Source: Liolophura sinensis (Eukaryota; Mollusca; Polyplacophora; Chitonida; Chitonidae). Taken from it: DNA of 64,000 nucleotides. Of this stretch, positions 47,005 to 58,136 are shown piece after piece. The notes under the pieces were generated by a model that saw nothing but the letters and a program-made list of their open reading frames with translations, was not told the origin of the DNA and did no database searches. Within the stretch, counting starts at the first letter, position 1; every line of letters begins with the position of its first letter. Where the stretch lies: contig NC_088295.1 of assembly GCF_032854445.1 (NCBI RefSeq), positions 72,194,028-72,258,027 of the forward strand, written 5' to 3'. The translations under genes were made by a program, and so were the position numbers.

Positions 47005-47110
47005 AAAAAGCCGCGTGTAAAAACCTTGTCCTGAAATACCCGTCTTGGACAGAGTTTTGTAGTAGTTGTTGACGAAAAACTTAAAGAATCGCTCTAAAGA
47101 TGGTAAACAG

Positions 47111-47985
47111 TTATTCCAGTATTAGATAGCACAGTTTTGTATTCTTACGCTGTCAGTACGAGGGTTCAAACAATGTACAATACTGTGTTTTGAAGGTTAT
47201 AAACACGGACCTGTCTATTGGATTAGCTAATTTCTCGAGACGAACACATTGATAAAGTTATTTATTTCGGTTCTCTTGGATTAACTCATGACACTTTCAA
47301 GACTATCGTACTATGGTGTATAGTTGAATTACAAACTTTGTGGAGTGAAGTAGGAGCTGTAAAAACACCAACCACAACAACAACAAAAACACTGGTTTTA
47401 AGGATTTAATAATTTAAAATTGGTTCCACTTAATACTTCCAATATTTGAATTACATGTAGTTCAATTCGCCTACTCTACATGTCCGGAACGTTAGTGTTT
47501 GGGAGAGTGTGGTGCAGGAAATCTAACTGGCGGAGTCAATTCACGATTTCAAACTCTTGGTAATGAGATTAATTATTTAACATTGATTCTAAACCGGGTG
47601 TCTAATTGCTGGTAATGTTTGCTGGGAATAATACTCCGATAAAATTGGCTACAAGAGATACTACGATAAAACGGGCTACAGTGCAAGATGCTGTCGATAT
47701 ACAGAGAAAAGTAGGATATTCTTTCATATTATGTGTGTAAAAGCCATATTGTCACCGACTATAACATTTGCAGGACAGGTTTATAAAATATATACCCCAA
47801 AAAGTTTTTTAAAAGCAATCGTAACAGATATGTGATCTAGAATCTAGGGCACTAAAAATCTAAATGCCTTAAGAATATTTTAAATACAGGCGTTTTGTTT
47901 GAACAATCCGAATGACTTTATTTTGAAAAAAGAATTTGTACTTCAAAGTAAGAATAACTTTCGCGATCAAGGAATGCATCAAGGT
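47111..47985. other. No gene seen
   Basis: AT-rich stretch between M1 and M2; nothing recognised. Confidence 0.4.
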
Positions 47986-48144
47986 CTATAACGAGAAAAA
48001 GTAAGATAAATCACAGACAGGCAGCATGTATACATAGCGTCTTTAACGAAACTCTTTCCCAAGGCTTAACTGACTGGAAGATATCACCAAAAACGGTATT
48101 GGCAGAGTCGCCTAAAGATCTACCCATAAGCAACAGTTAAGACG

Positions 48145-48768
48145 TTGCACAAGCCATTTTTCAGATTACCATCGCTTCTCTGGTGTTGTAACTCTCTATG
48201 CTACTAGTTATGTCCGCAGACAAGCCATTTATCACATTACCATCGCTTCTCTTGTGTTGTAACTCTCTATGCTACTAGTTATGTCCGCAGACAAGCCATT
48301 TATCACATTACCATCGCTTCTCTTGTGTTGTAACTCTCCATGCTACTAGTTATGTCCGCAGACAAGCCATTTATTACATTACCATCGCTTCTCTGGTGTT
48401 GTAACTCTCTATGCTACTAGTTATGTGCGCAGACAAGCCATTTATCACATTACCATCGCTTCTCTGGTGTTGTAACTCTCTATGCTACTAGTTATGTCCG
48501 CAGACAAGCCATTTATCACATTACCATCGCTTCTCTGGTGTTGTAACTCTCTATGCTACTAGTTATGTGCGCAGAAAGCCATTTATCACATTAGCATCGC
48601 TTCTCTGGTGTTGTAACTCTCTATGATACCAGTTACGTACGCATATAAGCCATTTATCACATTACCATCGCTTCTCTGGTGCTGTAACTCTATGCTACCA
48701 GTTACGTACACAGACAAACCATTTATCACATCAGCATCGCTTCTCTGGTGTTGTAACTCTATATACTG
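48145..48768. repeat. Minisatellite, 71-bp unit x about 9
   Basis: Units step at 48,217, 48,288, 48,359, 48,430, 48,501, 48,572, 48,642 and 48,711, after a worn first unit at 48,145. Each contains AAGCCATTTATCACATTACC, ATCGCTTCTCTGGTGTTGTA and ACTCTCTATGCTACTAGTTA. The central units are nearly identical; the last three are more diverged, as expected for array edges. The M3 paralogue near 54,000-54,030 has a single worn unit. Confidence 0.95.
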
Positions 48769-49280
48769 CAGACTTTTATATTATTACAAACACTGACAAT
48801 GTCAAAATGTGAATGTTTTGACGAGATTGAGAATAAAGCACGAGGGTAAATAAATATTAATCGTGATCGTCCCGTAAAACGAGGAGAACATTTGAATTAC
48901 AAATCTCTAGTGACGTCATTTGCTGCCAGATGCATCTCATTGGTTGTAAGTGTCGCCTCAGCACATGGTTTTTTTCATGTAGTTGCCAGAAATGCCCAAG
49001 CATAAATCAGGGGAAAATTGGTCTGAAAATAAAATAAGTTAATTTGCTTGTAAAACTCTCTACAACGTTTTCAACGATGTTCCGCACTCAATACACTAAG
49101 AATTAAATCTGGATCAAGCCATAAAATGAATTTTGTTTTTGGTTACATCATTATGTTTCTATTTTTGCTCCTCTGTTTTGTTGTTAAAAATACATATGAG
49201 AGGGCCTACATGTTGCCTGGAAAAATGTTGACTGTTCTATAATTGTCTTAGAATCTAATCTTTACTTCTGTCAGAAATGT

Positions 49281-49422
49281 AAAGAGCCGCTCCAGGAGAT
49301 AAGCTGATCATAAGGTAATCCCTCATTTCGTCAGGCTTTCGCTGTTGTGACACAGTTCCTGGTTCCACTCTGAATAGCTGTCTCATTGTGACGTGAAGTG
49401 GATAATTCCAGAATCCACTTTC
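49281..49422 (-). repeat. R3 core, copy 3
   Basis: Minus strand: TTCTGGAATTATCCACTTCA, CGTCACAATGAGACAGCTAT, AGGAACTGTGTCACAACAG, then CGAAATGAGGGATTACCTTA and TGATCAGCTTATCTCCTGG. The ATG opens MRDYLMISLSPGAALYIS. Confidence 0.8.
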
Positions 49423-49560
49423 AACCACCACAGACAGTCATTTTCATAAAATATCTGACCCACGGCAAAGTTCTGTTTTATTTGTCAGCGAAGACTAAGA
49501 GTCACTCGGAAGGAGCCATAAGACCCTGCCAAAATTAGACAGGTCATTTTTGTTCATTAA

Positions 49561-50370
49561 ATTTTCTAGTGCAAACTTTTTCCCCCAATATAATGAGCTC
49601 CACAAGTAAAAACTTTTATTCTTGGACAATTTAGGGACGTGTTTTTCAGAGATGACGAAGACGTCAGAAAAGACTGGGTGTCATCTGATTTCATTGCTAT
49701 TTTTTTTCGTACATTTTTTGGAAATATGCCCTGGTGAACTGTTTTTACGAAAGAATTTACAAGACTGACAAAAGCGGAGGATCATTTAATGGTTTCCGCA
49801 AATTAGGGAACTGTTTTTTGTACAGTAGCGGACGGTTCAGATTTATACAGTACTCCTAAAATCTAAGGAGTACTGCATATTATGCGTATAAGGATGTAAT
49901 CATTTAAACAGTAAGTAAACAAACATCAAAGCACTTATGTGTACAGAATGTGGTACAAAGCAAGGTTTTTTTGAGCTCCTATTATCATTTGTGACCACTA
50001 TATTTCCCGAGAATCATTAAAAAAGGAGATGTATATATTAACAAGCGATTCAATGTGAGCACGCGTATGTTTGTTTTTTAACTCACACTGAAGAACATCT
50101 GAATTGTAATCATCAGAGGACTCATGTTAGAAGGAAGGAGTCACAGATAAATCTAACCACCATATGTCACATCATGGTATCACAGGATTTTAAGTAATTC
50201 TAAATCAGATAAATAGCAATAAAGACGACTATAACATTTGTATTAAATACAGAGGTCACTTTAAGCCAAGGAGCCCGGTTGTGTGTAAGTTGCTATACTA
50301 TTTAAGCTCTTAGATGAACAGTTAGAACAAAACCCAACCTGAAGTAAACTGACAAGAGGCTTTCAAGGGG
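49561..50370. other. No gene seen
   Basis: AT-rich; no gene or element recognised. Confidence 0.4.
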
Positions 50371-50376
50371 TACGAA

Positions 50377-50529
50377 TACACCTGACCATTTGCCGACTAC
50401 CACCATGTCGTCTGCTCTGGTTTTACTCTCTATCTTACAGTTTATGTAATATAATTAAAGACGTACAGCATAGAGAGTAAAACCTGAGCAGTGACGACAG
50501 TTTGAAAGCTGACAAATGGTCACCTGTAA
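50377..50529. repeat. Inverted repeat with ~60-bp arms (foldback/MITE-like)
   Basis: The left arm has GACCATTTGCC, TGTCGTCTGCTCTGG and TTTTACTCTCTATCTTACAG. The right arm reads, reversed, GACCATTTGTC, TGTCGTCACTGCTCAGG and TTTTACTCTCTATGCTGTAC. The arms are separated by about 25 bp. A lone arm-like copy (CTGTCGTCGCTGCCCTGG, TTTTACTCTCTATGCTGTCC) lies at about 18,590-18,630, so the sequence is dispersed. Confidence 0.8.
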
Positions 50530-50940
50530 CTGATGAAATACGGCCTTTCGTCAATTTACCTTGGTTAGAGTTTTATTCTAACTGTTCATGTAAATACATA
50601 AATAGTTGCAATTTACACGCCTTCCTAGGAGCAGAATTAAATATAAAAAATGCAGTGATGTTAATTGCAATGTATTAGACGTCACTGGTTATGAATTACT
50701 CAAAATGCTGCGTTGTCATCACAGTTAACATGCCGTCACATGCCTTTTAATCTCAGCACTGTTTGAGTTTCTTGAAATTATACGTTCTTAAATCAAATGT
50801 CACAGTAGAACCAAGAAATACCATCTGATGCCAAAGACTTTTTCGTTTCGTGGTATAACTTCTTACTAGAAGGCAACAACATCACCGGTTGACGTAAACA
50901 CGTGTAAAATTGTTCCGCATGATTACAGATTCATTTATGT
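50530..50940. other. No gene seen
   Basis: No recognisable gene or element. Confidence 0.4.
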
Positions 50941-50942
50941 AG

Positions 50943-51042
50943 TTTATTTACTTATTTATTTATTAATTTATTTGATTGGAGTTTTACTCCGTATTCAAGA
51001 ACATTTCACTTATTCAACGGTCGGCAGCATTATGGTGGGCAA
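50943..51042 (-). mobile_element. SINE fragment (first family), 5'-truncated
   Basis: Plus view: TTA-rich tail, ATTGGAGTTTTACTCCGTAT, TCAAGAACATTTCACTTATT, CAACGGTCGGCAGCATTATG, GTGGGC. Confidence 0.85.
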
Positions 51043-51738
51043 AACTATCCGTAATTAGCAAGTATACTAATTCAATTTCAGAGAACACTGAAGTCGGTTA
51101 ATGTTTAGTATACTTTAGTTTGCAAAAACTAAAACAAACAAACAAAGAAAAAAACATAGTTTTTGGACTGTCAATCATATATCTCTGAAACCCCGGAATA
51201 GAATATCAGGTTTATGATACTTGCTTTTTGTTGTTTTCTAGTTCAGATTCCTGCTGCTAAATATGATCAGCCCCCCCCCCCACCTCACTCCCGTTACCAT
51301 CAATATCACTTAGGCTGGCTGGTCACGCGTGAAAAAAACAATCCCTCCTCCCAAAAAAATGAATAATACACACACAAACAAAAAGTCATGACCGTCTTTC
51401 ATATTTATGCTCACATCCTGCACAGTACACTTCCGTAATAAACAGTTGCTGCCCACTTCAGTGATATCGAAGATGGCCTTAAGGCTGGACGTTGTATTAG
51501 ACCCTTAAATCCTCAGGTATTGTTGAGGTAATCAGAACTCGGTGTCAAGCGACTCTGAGGACGATGCCGTACCCGAAGACAGGATTAAGGTACCACATTC
51601 TGCCCTACTCCTAATGATAACGCTATGGTTCCTCATTCCTAAATAGTATTCTATTAAGGCCGGGTCGCGTGAAGTCAGTAGACAGCTGTTTGCGGCTTGA
51701 AATAATAGTGACCGAGCGCTACACCGCAGTATGGAATG

Positions 51739-51987
51739 ACTCTGTGGCCTTGTGGGGAAGTACGCCAGCGCGACACAATGACCCAGAAGCCTCCCACCAG
51801 TGCGGTCGCTGTGTTCAAGTCCATCTCATGCTGGCTTCCTTTCCGGCCATATGTGAGAAGGTCTGTCAGCAACCTGCAAATGGTCGTTGGTTTCCCTTCC
51901 AAAATAATGCTGGCCGTTGTCGTATAAGTGGAATGTTCTGGGGTGCGGCGAAACACACCAATTAAATATAAAATATAATAAAAAATA
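51739..51987 (+). mobile_element. SINE (first family), near full length, inside M3
   Basis: Worn head TGTGGCCTTGTGGGGAAGTA, then CGACACAATGACCCAGAAGC, GTGCGGTCGCTGTGTTCAAG, GAAGGTCTGTCAGCAACCTG, AATAATGCTGGCCGTTGTCG and an ACACACCAATTAAATATA tail. Open frames of up to 135 codons through it (51,675-52,082 minus) are incidental. Confidence 0.9.
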
Positions 51988-52070
51988 CGAGATAGATCAT
52001 AGGCAGGGAACATGTACAGTGGATTTGCCGATACAAGGGCCTGCATGCAACGGTTAAAATATGCTTTAAA

Positions 52071-52689
52071 AGAAAAGAACACATTTATACAAACTGTTCC
52101 TTAAATGAAAGAGCTATACAAACTGTGTGGAATTCTATATTTTTTTTAGATTTTTTTAAAAGTTATCGTAAGTGAGAAAAACGGTTTTAAACATCGGTAT
52201 TTTCTACAAAATCCACCGATTCGAGGAACACTGATAGCACCGCCAAGTTTTAGGCTTGTCCAGTGAAACGCCTCCTTTCCTCCTCTTGAATATCCATAGT
52301 GACGTCAAGGTGCTTAAGGTTTTACTCCTACCATATGATTAACGTGCATTTCGAGTCTCAGCTAAATACTATGTATATGGTGATAATCGTGAATTTTAAG
52401 GTCGGTGAAAGCCAACTCTAAAAAGGAAGAGTTTGGGATGTACTAGAGGGCCACATCATACCTACATTCCTGGCTGTTGTCTGCCAAACTGTGTCAGGAA
52501 TGCCATGTCCTGAAGAGCTACTGGACAATGCTAAGCAAGATGACGTATGTAATCCGTTCAAATGGCGGCGTAAACGAGACCCAAATACTCAAATAACAAG
52601 CACTGCTGACAGAAAATTTAGATATTTTATTTAACTTTAAGTGTAGCTCTTTCATTTTAGGTATAGATTGTATAAATGTGTTCTTTTCT
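52071..52689. mobile_element. Possible non-autonomous DNA element with 46-bp terminal inverted repeats
   Basis: Left arm (52,071-52,116): AGAAAAGAACACATTTATAC, then AAACTGTTCC and TTAAATGAAAGAGCTA. The right arm (52,644-52,689), reversed, reads AGAAAAGAACACATTTATAC, then AATCTATACC and TAAAATGAAAGAGCTA. The interior is about 530 bp with no transposase-like frame. No clear target duplication was found, so an inverted duplication rather than a transposon remains possible. Confidence 0.55.
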
Positions 52690-54479
52690 TATAATCTAGC
52701 ACAGGTCGACATAGTCCTCTAGGTGTGCTGTGGTGCTTGAATATCACAGGCTGAGGTTGAGGTTGAAACTTTGGCCTTAATAGTAGTGGGCATGTCCTAA
52801 CTGCTGCCTTCAGATTAGTTGTGAGATCGGTTGATCATACATTAACCACCCTGGATATTTACAGACACTAACGCTGAATTCGAATTTTAATACGGTAAAG
52901 CAGGAATCACAAAAACACAGTTTTCTTTGCTGATTTCTGATTTCATGTCGCCTTGTTGTTAGTAACTTAGACAGATCTGGCAGTCACGATTAGCACAGGC
53001 GTAACTTCCGCATCGGCTCAGACGGCAAGCAAACTTCGTTAACCGCCATTTCAAATCACGTGACTCTGTCAGTCTAGACTCGGCTGTTCAACCCTGAATT
53101 AAGATGATTTTCCTTTTTAACAGTAACTGCTATTCAATATTAAGAAAAAATATAGCAAAGGTTCCCGTTGTAAATTACCATGTGATAAGAATATTGTGAT
53201 ATATTCCACAGGTAAAACGAGTTTTTCTTCTCCCGGACTATGCCTAGTGTATAAAGAACTCGAACTTAGCAACAGAGCCAAGGCCAGATGCAGTCCCAGT
53301 GAATACATGGGTAACATTTGCGACAGGCGATCTGTAATCAACAAAACTTTGAGATCGAGGAAATCTAGCTTTGTGGCGTACACCTGTGACACCTTTAAAA
53401 GACCGAGTTCCAAGTTAGTGAATGGAATGTTACGGGCACAGATGTGTAATTCTGAAAGCTAAACTGGGAAGCATGGAACAGATTTCACATCTAACTTTAG
53501 ACTTACCATTATCCACTTAAATATATCCAGTTGATTTCCCAGAGTTTTATAAAAGAGAATCAAACCACAGATTGGCTCAATAGTGCAAGCATTAACTGTA
53601 GTCCCCTATGCCCTTCTATTAGCCTCACGTTACCGAAGTCCTAAAGCAAGTAACAATTTCCTGAATGGCAAAGTAGGAGACTAATCCCTATGAGACCAGA
53701 GACAAACAAGTTTTAGCGCCCTTCACTCTAAACGTTTGACATGTAGGACGCCATAAATCCGTGGGTATTTTGTGTGGTATACCTGCACACACGGGGTTTC
53801 CGCTTGTGGATCAAGCATTCCAGAGGCCTGGTTTTTGTGCATTGTAGTCATGTTATTCTTTGTTAAATGTCACGACTACATTTCTAGACCAGTGGCACTT
53901 AACCTCACTACATTTTGGTCCAAATTTGCTGAATAAGTTGCTACTTGCTGAACATGTATTTGATTGGTGCTTAATGCAGTGCGAAATGCTCCCATGATCA
54001 CTTGCCAACTATCTTTGCCGCCGTCGCTCTTTTCTCACTCTTCATGGTATTGTCTTTTGTATTATTACAAGCTTTGGCAACGTCAAAGGCTTTATGTTTT
54101 GATAATGCTACTAATAAAGCATAAACGTATATGAATAGAGATCATGATGTTTAATACAACACAAAAGTCCTGTAGAACAAGGTGAGCATGCTAATTATTC
54201 ATGTGGCCACTTGATGTCAAAGGTTGTCATTGTTGCCCCAGCACGTCTCCTTAATACAATTGTCATGAATGTTTGATTAATTATCAGAGAAAATGATGAT
54301 TGAACATAAACCCTGTGGCCTCGTGGCTCTATCCATTAATGCATCAAACTGATAAATATGGGAGGATTATCTGCATTACGTGTGAAGTTATGTTTGAGGC
54401 TTGTAGGAGCCATAACATGAATTTCGTTTTCTTTTTGGTTACATCGTTATATTTTACACCATTTCGTCTGCATGACGTT

Positions 54480-54545
54480 GTCAGCTGTGAACTAAATGGC
54501 AGCCTTCCTGTCGCGAGAACTGAGTATTTCAAGAATCCTCCCTCA
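54480..54545 (-). repeat. R3 core, copy 4 (diverged, partial)
   Basis: Plus view: AATGGCAGCCTTCCTGTCGC, GAGAACTGAGTATTTCAAG, AATCCTCCCTCAAAACG. It aligns with AATGGCTGCCTCCCTGTGAC and AATCCGCCCTCAGAAAG of copy 5. The ATG end of the core is lost. Confidence 0.55.
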
Positions 54546-54680
54546 AAACGAAAAGGGCTTAACCGTTTTCTTACAATGTCTGAGCTGAGACACCATTCTG
54601 TTTCGTTGGTCAAAGAAGACTAAAAGTCATCAATTAGTGTCTATAACACTTAGTCAGTATTAAATAGGTCATTTTTCCTC

Positions 54681-55160
54681 ATTAATCAAAGTTAGTTTGT
54701 TCACAAAATAAGGACGTGTCTTTCAGCACAAAATTGAACTGATGAGGATATCATACAAGACTAGTTGCTGACAGATTCCATTGATCTTTGGGGCCATCCT
54801 ATCCTTGCACATTAGAGAAATTGCCTTAACAAAAGAATGTGTGGACTGCCCAGAAAAATTACACTGAATGGTACTGTGGTTTTGCCATATGGTACTGTCG
54901 TAAATGACAGTATAGTAGTCACACGGCACTCATCCCGCATAGAGCAGTACAAAAATATTGATGTGCTTTTGCACTGAGTAAAATATTTTGCTGTGATTTT
55001 TTCGGTTCGGATTCTGACATTTCTTGATGGCTCCTAGCACAGCTGCTGATGTTACTCTCGATTTTAGGTATACGGACTGATTGACGACTCGTAATAAAGC
55101 TTAACCATAATAAACAAATAATACAAAGACACAAACGAAAACAAGATTATTCCTTTATGC
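54681..55160. other. No gene seen
   Basis: AT-rich; unrecognised frames of about 70 codons. Confidence 0.4.
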
Positions 55161-55164
55161 CTTC

Positions 55165-58090
55165 AAAGTTATGTTCACATCCTCCATTAGATAAAGATGC
55201 CTCTCAGTTCAATCACTGCACATTATCTTGAACCCTTAAATCTTCAGGTGATCTTGAGGTAATCATAACTCGGTACCAATCACCCCCATGTTAGATTACA
55301 CTGAGGACGATGCCTTACCGGAAGACAGGATTAACGCACCATCCTCTGTTCTACTCCTAATGATATTGCTATGGACCGTTATTCCTGTATAGTATTTTAT
55401 TAAGACCTTGTCGTGTTAAATTAGTGCACATCTGGTTTCGGCATATAATAATAATTATAACTTCTGCAGGGCAGTGAGTGAATTGACGAATTTCTCTGTA
55501 GAAACCAGAATACTTCTAGCGTGGGCCGAAAAAAATAAAACCTTTAAAATCCTTCCAGTTCTCGATTAGGGTAAGGCTTCTTGAATGATTTCTTTTATTA
55601 GGGTTTAATGTCATGCCCAAGAATATTTTAATTATACATCCTTGTGGATAAATGAAACTTAACACCGGTTTTTGAATGATAAATCTTCTAAACTAAAACC
55701 GTGGGGCACAATTGTGCTGCTCACCCATCCTCGAGTAGGGCGTCAGAACAACAATGAAATAAACAAAGAAAAGTATAGATCATCCAAAACATCTTATTTT
55801 ACGTTACCTAGGATCATAGATTCTCGTAGCATCTCTAAGGTGAAGGCGTGTAACTGAGCAACCTGCCTTCTGAAGTAAAAATGTTTCGCACATTTTCTGT
55901 GTAAAAAAAGGCCTACTGTGCAAAGAATGTATTACAGCTAAACATGCAAAGATGTCAAGATAAATCATTGGCAGGAAATATGTAAAGAAATTTTATCGAC
56001 TAGACGGTGTCACCCAAAGGCGGTATTGATAAGTTTGCCGACACAAGTCCCAATCCAGTATTGGTCCGCATAGTTCTCAATCCAAGGACCGGAGGGTGAA
56101 TATCTTAGCCCGAAAAATTCAGACTTCAGCAGTGACTGATCGTTTTGTGCCGGAAGAAACCTTAACCTAATACTAGTGGGTATACCTTAACGCTTCCTGT
56201 ATATTAGCTTGAGATCCTTTGGTCATCTTTACAGATATGCTTCGGCATTAACCTCTCTGAATCATTACATCCACTAACTTGGAAGAGGACCCTTTCAGTT
56301 GGGCATGGACATGTTAAGCTGAACATCACACAAACAGGATTTCTTAAACCTTATACAATTCTACAGAAATTAAAGTTAAGACTCTTAATGTACTATCATC
56401 ACAGAAATAACGTGGCGAAATTCACATGCAGGTTTGACGTATTTTATTTTCCGCACTATCCCTAGTGTCGCCCAAGTGAGTCAAAATCAGATGTTGCAAT
56501 GAATGCGTCCGTGTTTATTGCCATGGGTGATATGTAGTTTGCACGACTTCAAGATCAACATAAATCGTTTTCTTTATGAGTATAGTTTTCATGCCTTGAA
56601 AACAAGGTTTTATGACAGAGGGTGGAAGAATACGGGTGCCGGTGTGTGTAATTCTGAAAGTTAAGCTGGGCGACATGAAGCAGATCTCAGATTTACCTTC
56701 AACAATTCCAATGTTTGCTTATGTTGTCTCATAAGACTTTAAAGTCCATTATACAGGAAGCTCAACACACAGATTGGTTCAATAGAGCAAGCATCTATTG
56801 TAGTCACCTGTGTCCTGTTAGCTATACTTTATTTGCGCTATGACATTGAGAATGAAATTCCTATGCAACCACAGTAAACCACGCTACCGGCCGTCACTGA
56901 ACGTTCAGATTTGCTCTGTCGGACGCTGAGCTTAAGTTAGCCTAGGGTCCTAAACACGGCGGGTGGTGTCGCGAATCATGGTTAGATTTACGTTAAATCT
57001 GGAGTGGCATACAAACTTCCTTCCGTGTCATTTGTTATCAGAACGCAACATAATGATTGTCACACTGTAACTAAAACAAGAAACTCTTGTATTTCATATC
57101 GTCATGCTTGTCAGGAAAACATCACATTTTAAATGGTTTTAAGAGCGGGGATATTCTTTGACAGTTTGTTGTAATCACATGTTTATGGTTGGAAAAAATA
57201 AAAGTTTCATATTACACTTCACTACCCATCTGTTAAATTTGCATTTTTCCGCAACTTTCATATACTTCAGGAGAGATTTTAGTGAGAGAGACACATTATT
57301 CATTGCGTTCCAAGATAAACTATGAAAGATGAAAGGGATTATATGTTCTTTTAGAAGATGTAAACGGTCAACGGATAGATTGACAAAACATAAAAGGTTT
57401 CATCTGACTAACATATTCTTCAAAGGTATCGAATATGAACCGAGGCAAATGAATTTGACATAGACACTCAAAGGTTTCGCCACAATACTTCCAGTCATCT
57501 CACAAATACTGAAGAGGAACTATAAAACTAGAATCTCAGCAACAAAATCACGTATACAACGATCTCAAGCAACTTACACAACATGGTTCAGCTATCTAAT
57601 GCTGCTGGAGACCTTTATTCCAATGTGACAGACAGAGAAATGTCTAATCATGTACTTAAATCTACGTGCACGATGTACCCATAATTAACTTATTTACCGT
57701 ATGAACGGCGTCATGTGGGAAACTCTCTCCTCCAAGTGTTGTTAAAATGTATTGTTAACGATTCCCCGTTCAACCCTATAGCGAATAGGAAAACATTACT
57801 CTGGAGTAGACAAGTCGTTTATATCTGAAGACCTGCGTTTGACCTTCGGACAGCGGTATTCAAAAGCCGCACCAGGAGCTAAGCTGATCTTTAGGTAATC
57901 CGTCATCTTGTCTGGCTGATGCTGTTGTGACACAGATCCAGGACGAGTCTGAATGGCTGCCTCCCTGTGACGTGAAGTGGATATTTCCAGAATCCGCCCT
58001 CAGAAAGCAGATAGCAAAACATTTACCTGAGACAAAAATCTGTTTCATTTGGAATAAGGACTACGAGGAGTCATATCAAAAATTACTGAC
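55165..58090 (+). repeat. Macro-unit M4
   Basis: R4 at 55,231-55,445: CCTTAAATCTTCAGG, GAGGTAATCATAACTCGG, CGGAAGACAGGATTAACG, CTACTCCTAATGATATTG. Next come CAAAGGCGGTATTGATAAGT (56,015), CTAGTGGGTATACCTTAACG (56,174) and AGATTGGTTCAATAGAGCAA with TGTAGTCACC (56,774-56,809). CGTTAAATCTGG (56,991) and the R3 core (57,862) follow. The right end meets the CCA-rich array at 58,137. A weak SINE-tail-like piece lies at 55,593-55,637. No gene recognised. Confidence 0.65.
57862..58008 (-). repeat. R3 core, copy 5
   Basis: Minus strand: TTCTGGAAATATCCACTTCA, CGTCACAGGGAGGCAGCCAT, GATCTGTGTCACAACAGC, CAAGATGACGGATTACCTAA, AGATCAGCTTAGCTCCTGG. The ATG opens MTDYLKISLAPGAAFEYR and runs 37 codons to a stop. 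Upstream a different frame reads IHFTSQGG. Confidence 0.8.
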
Positions 58091-58136
58091 CGATCCTATC
58101 GATGTCAGACAATTTTGCTGGTTGACATTTTTACTA

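Larger units (their letters stand above)
43740..47110 (+). repeat. Macro-unit M1
   Basis: First of about five diverged blocks with shared landmarks. GAATGAAGCACGGGTGTACA is near 44,198. GAAGACACCGAGCGGTATTG, then GCAGATTT, is near 45,221. GGAGGAAATGTTGACC is near 45,428 and CAGTGGGCATATCTC near 45,465. TTGGTTCAATACCC, then TGTAGTCACCTTTGACC, is near 45,568-45,610. The R3 core is at 46,876. No gene was recognised; frames such as 45,238-45,492 have no known domain. A TATAAAGG at 45,692 may be a promoter element but the initiator spacing is poor. Confidence 0.65.
47990..49560 (+). repeat. Macro-unit M2
   Basis: Landmarks in M1-like order: ATCACCAAAAACGGTATTGG, then CAGAG (about 48,083). CTACCCATAAGCAACAGTTA matches ATACCCATAAGCAATGGTTA in M5. 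The 71-bp minisatellite follows, then GAATAAAGCACGAGGGTAAA (about 48,832), ATGAATTTTGTTTTTGGTTA (matching M3 near 54,416) and the R3 core at 49,281. No gene recognised. Confidence 0.65.
51400..54680 (+). repeat. Macro-unit M3
   Basis: Starts with R4, 51,501-51,698: CCTTAAATCCTCAGG, GAGGTAATCAGAACTCGG, CCCGAAGACAGGATTAAG, CTACTCCTAATGATAACG. It continues with ATCATAGGCAGGGAACATGT (51,995), TAGTAGTGGGCATGTCCTAA (52,782) and AGATTGGCTCAATAGTGCAA with TGTAGTCCCC (53,570). A worn single unit of the 71-bp repeat is near 54,010 and a diverged R3 core at about 54,480-54,545. Contains a SINE and a 619-bp inverted-repeat element. No gene recognised. Confidence 0.65.

Noticed and set aside
48145-48768. 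CRISPR-like array
   Set aside because: Whole 71-bp units repeat without unique spacers, and the context is a eukaryotic genome; it is a minisatellite.
51675-52082. 135-codon minus-strand frame
   Set aside because: It runs across a SINE and into an inverted-repeat arm, with no protein-like motif.
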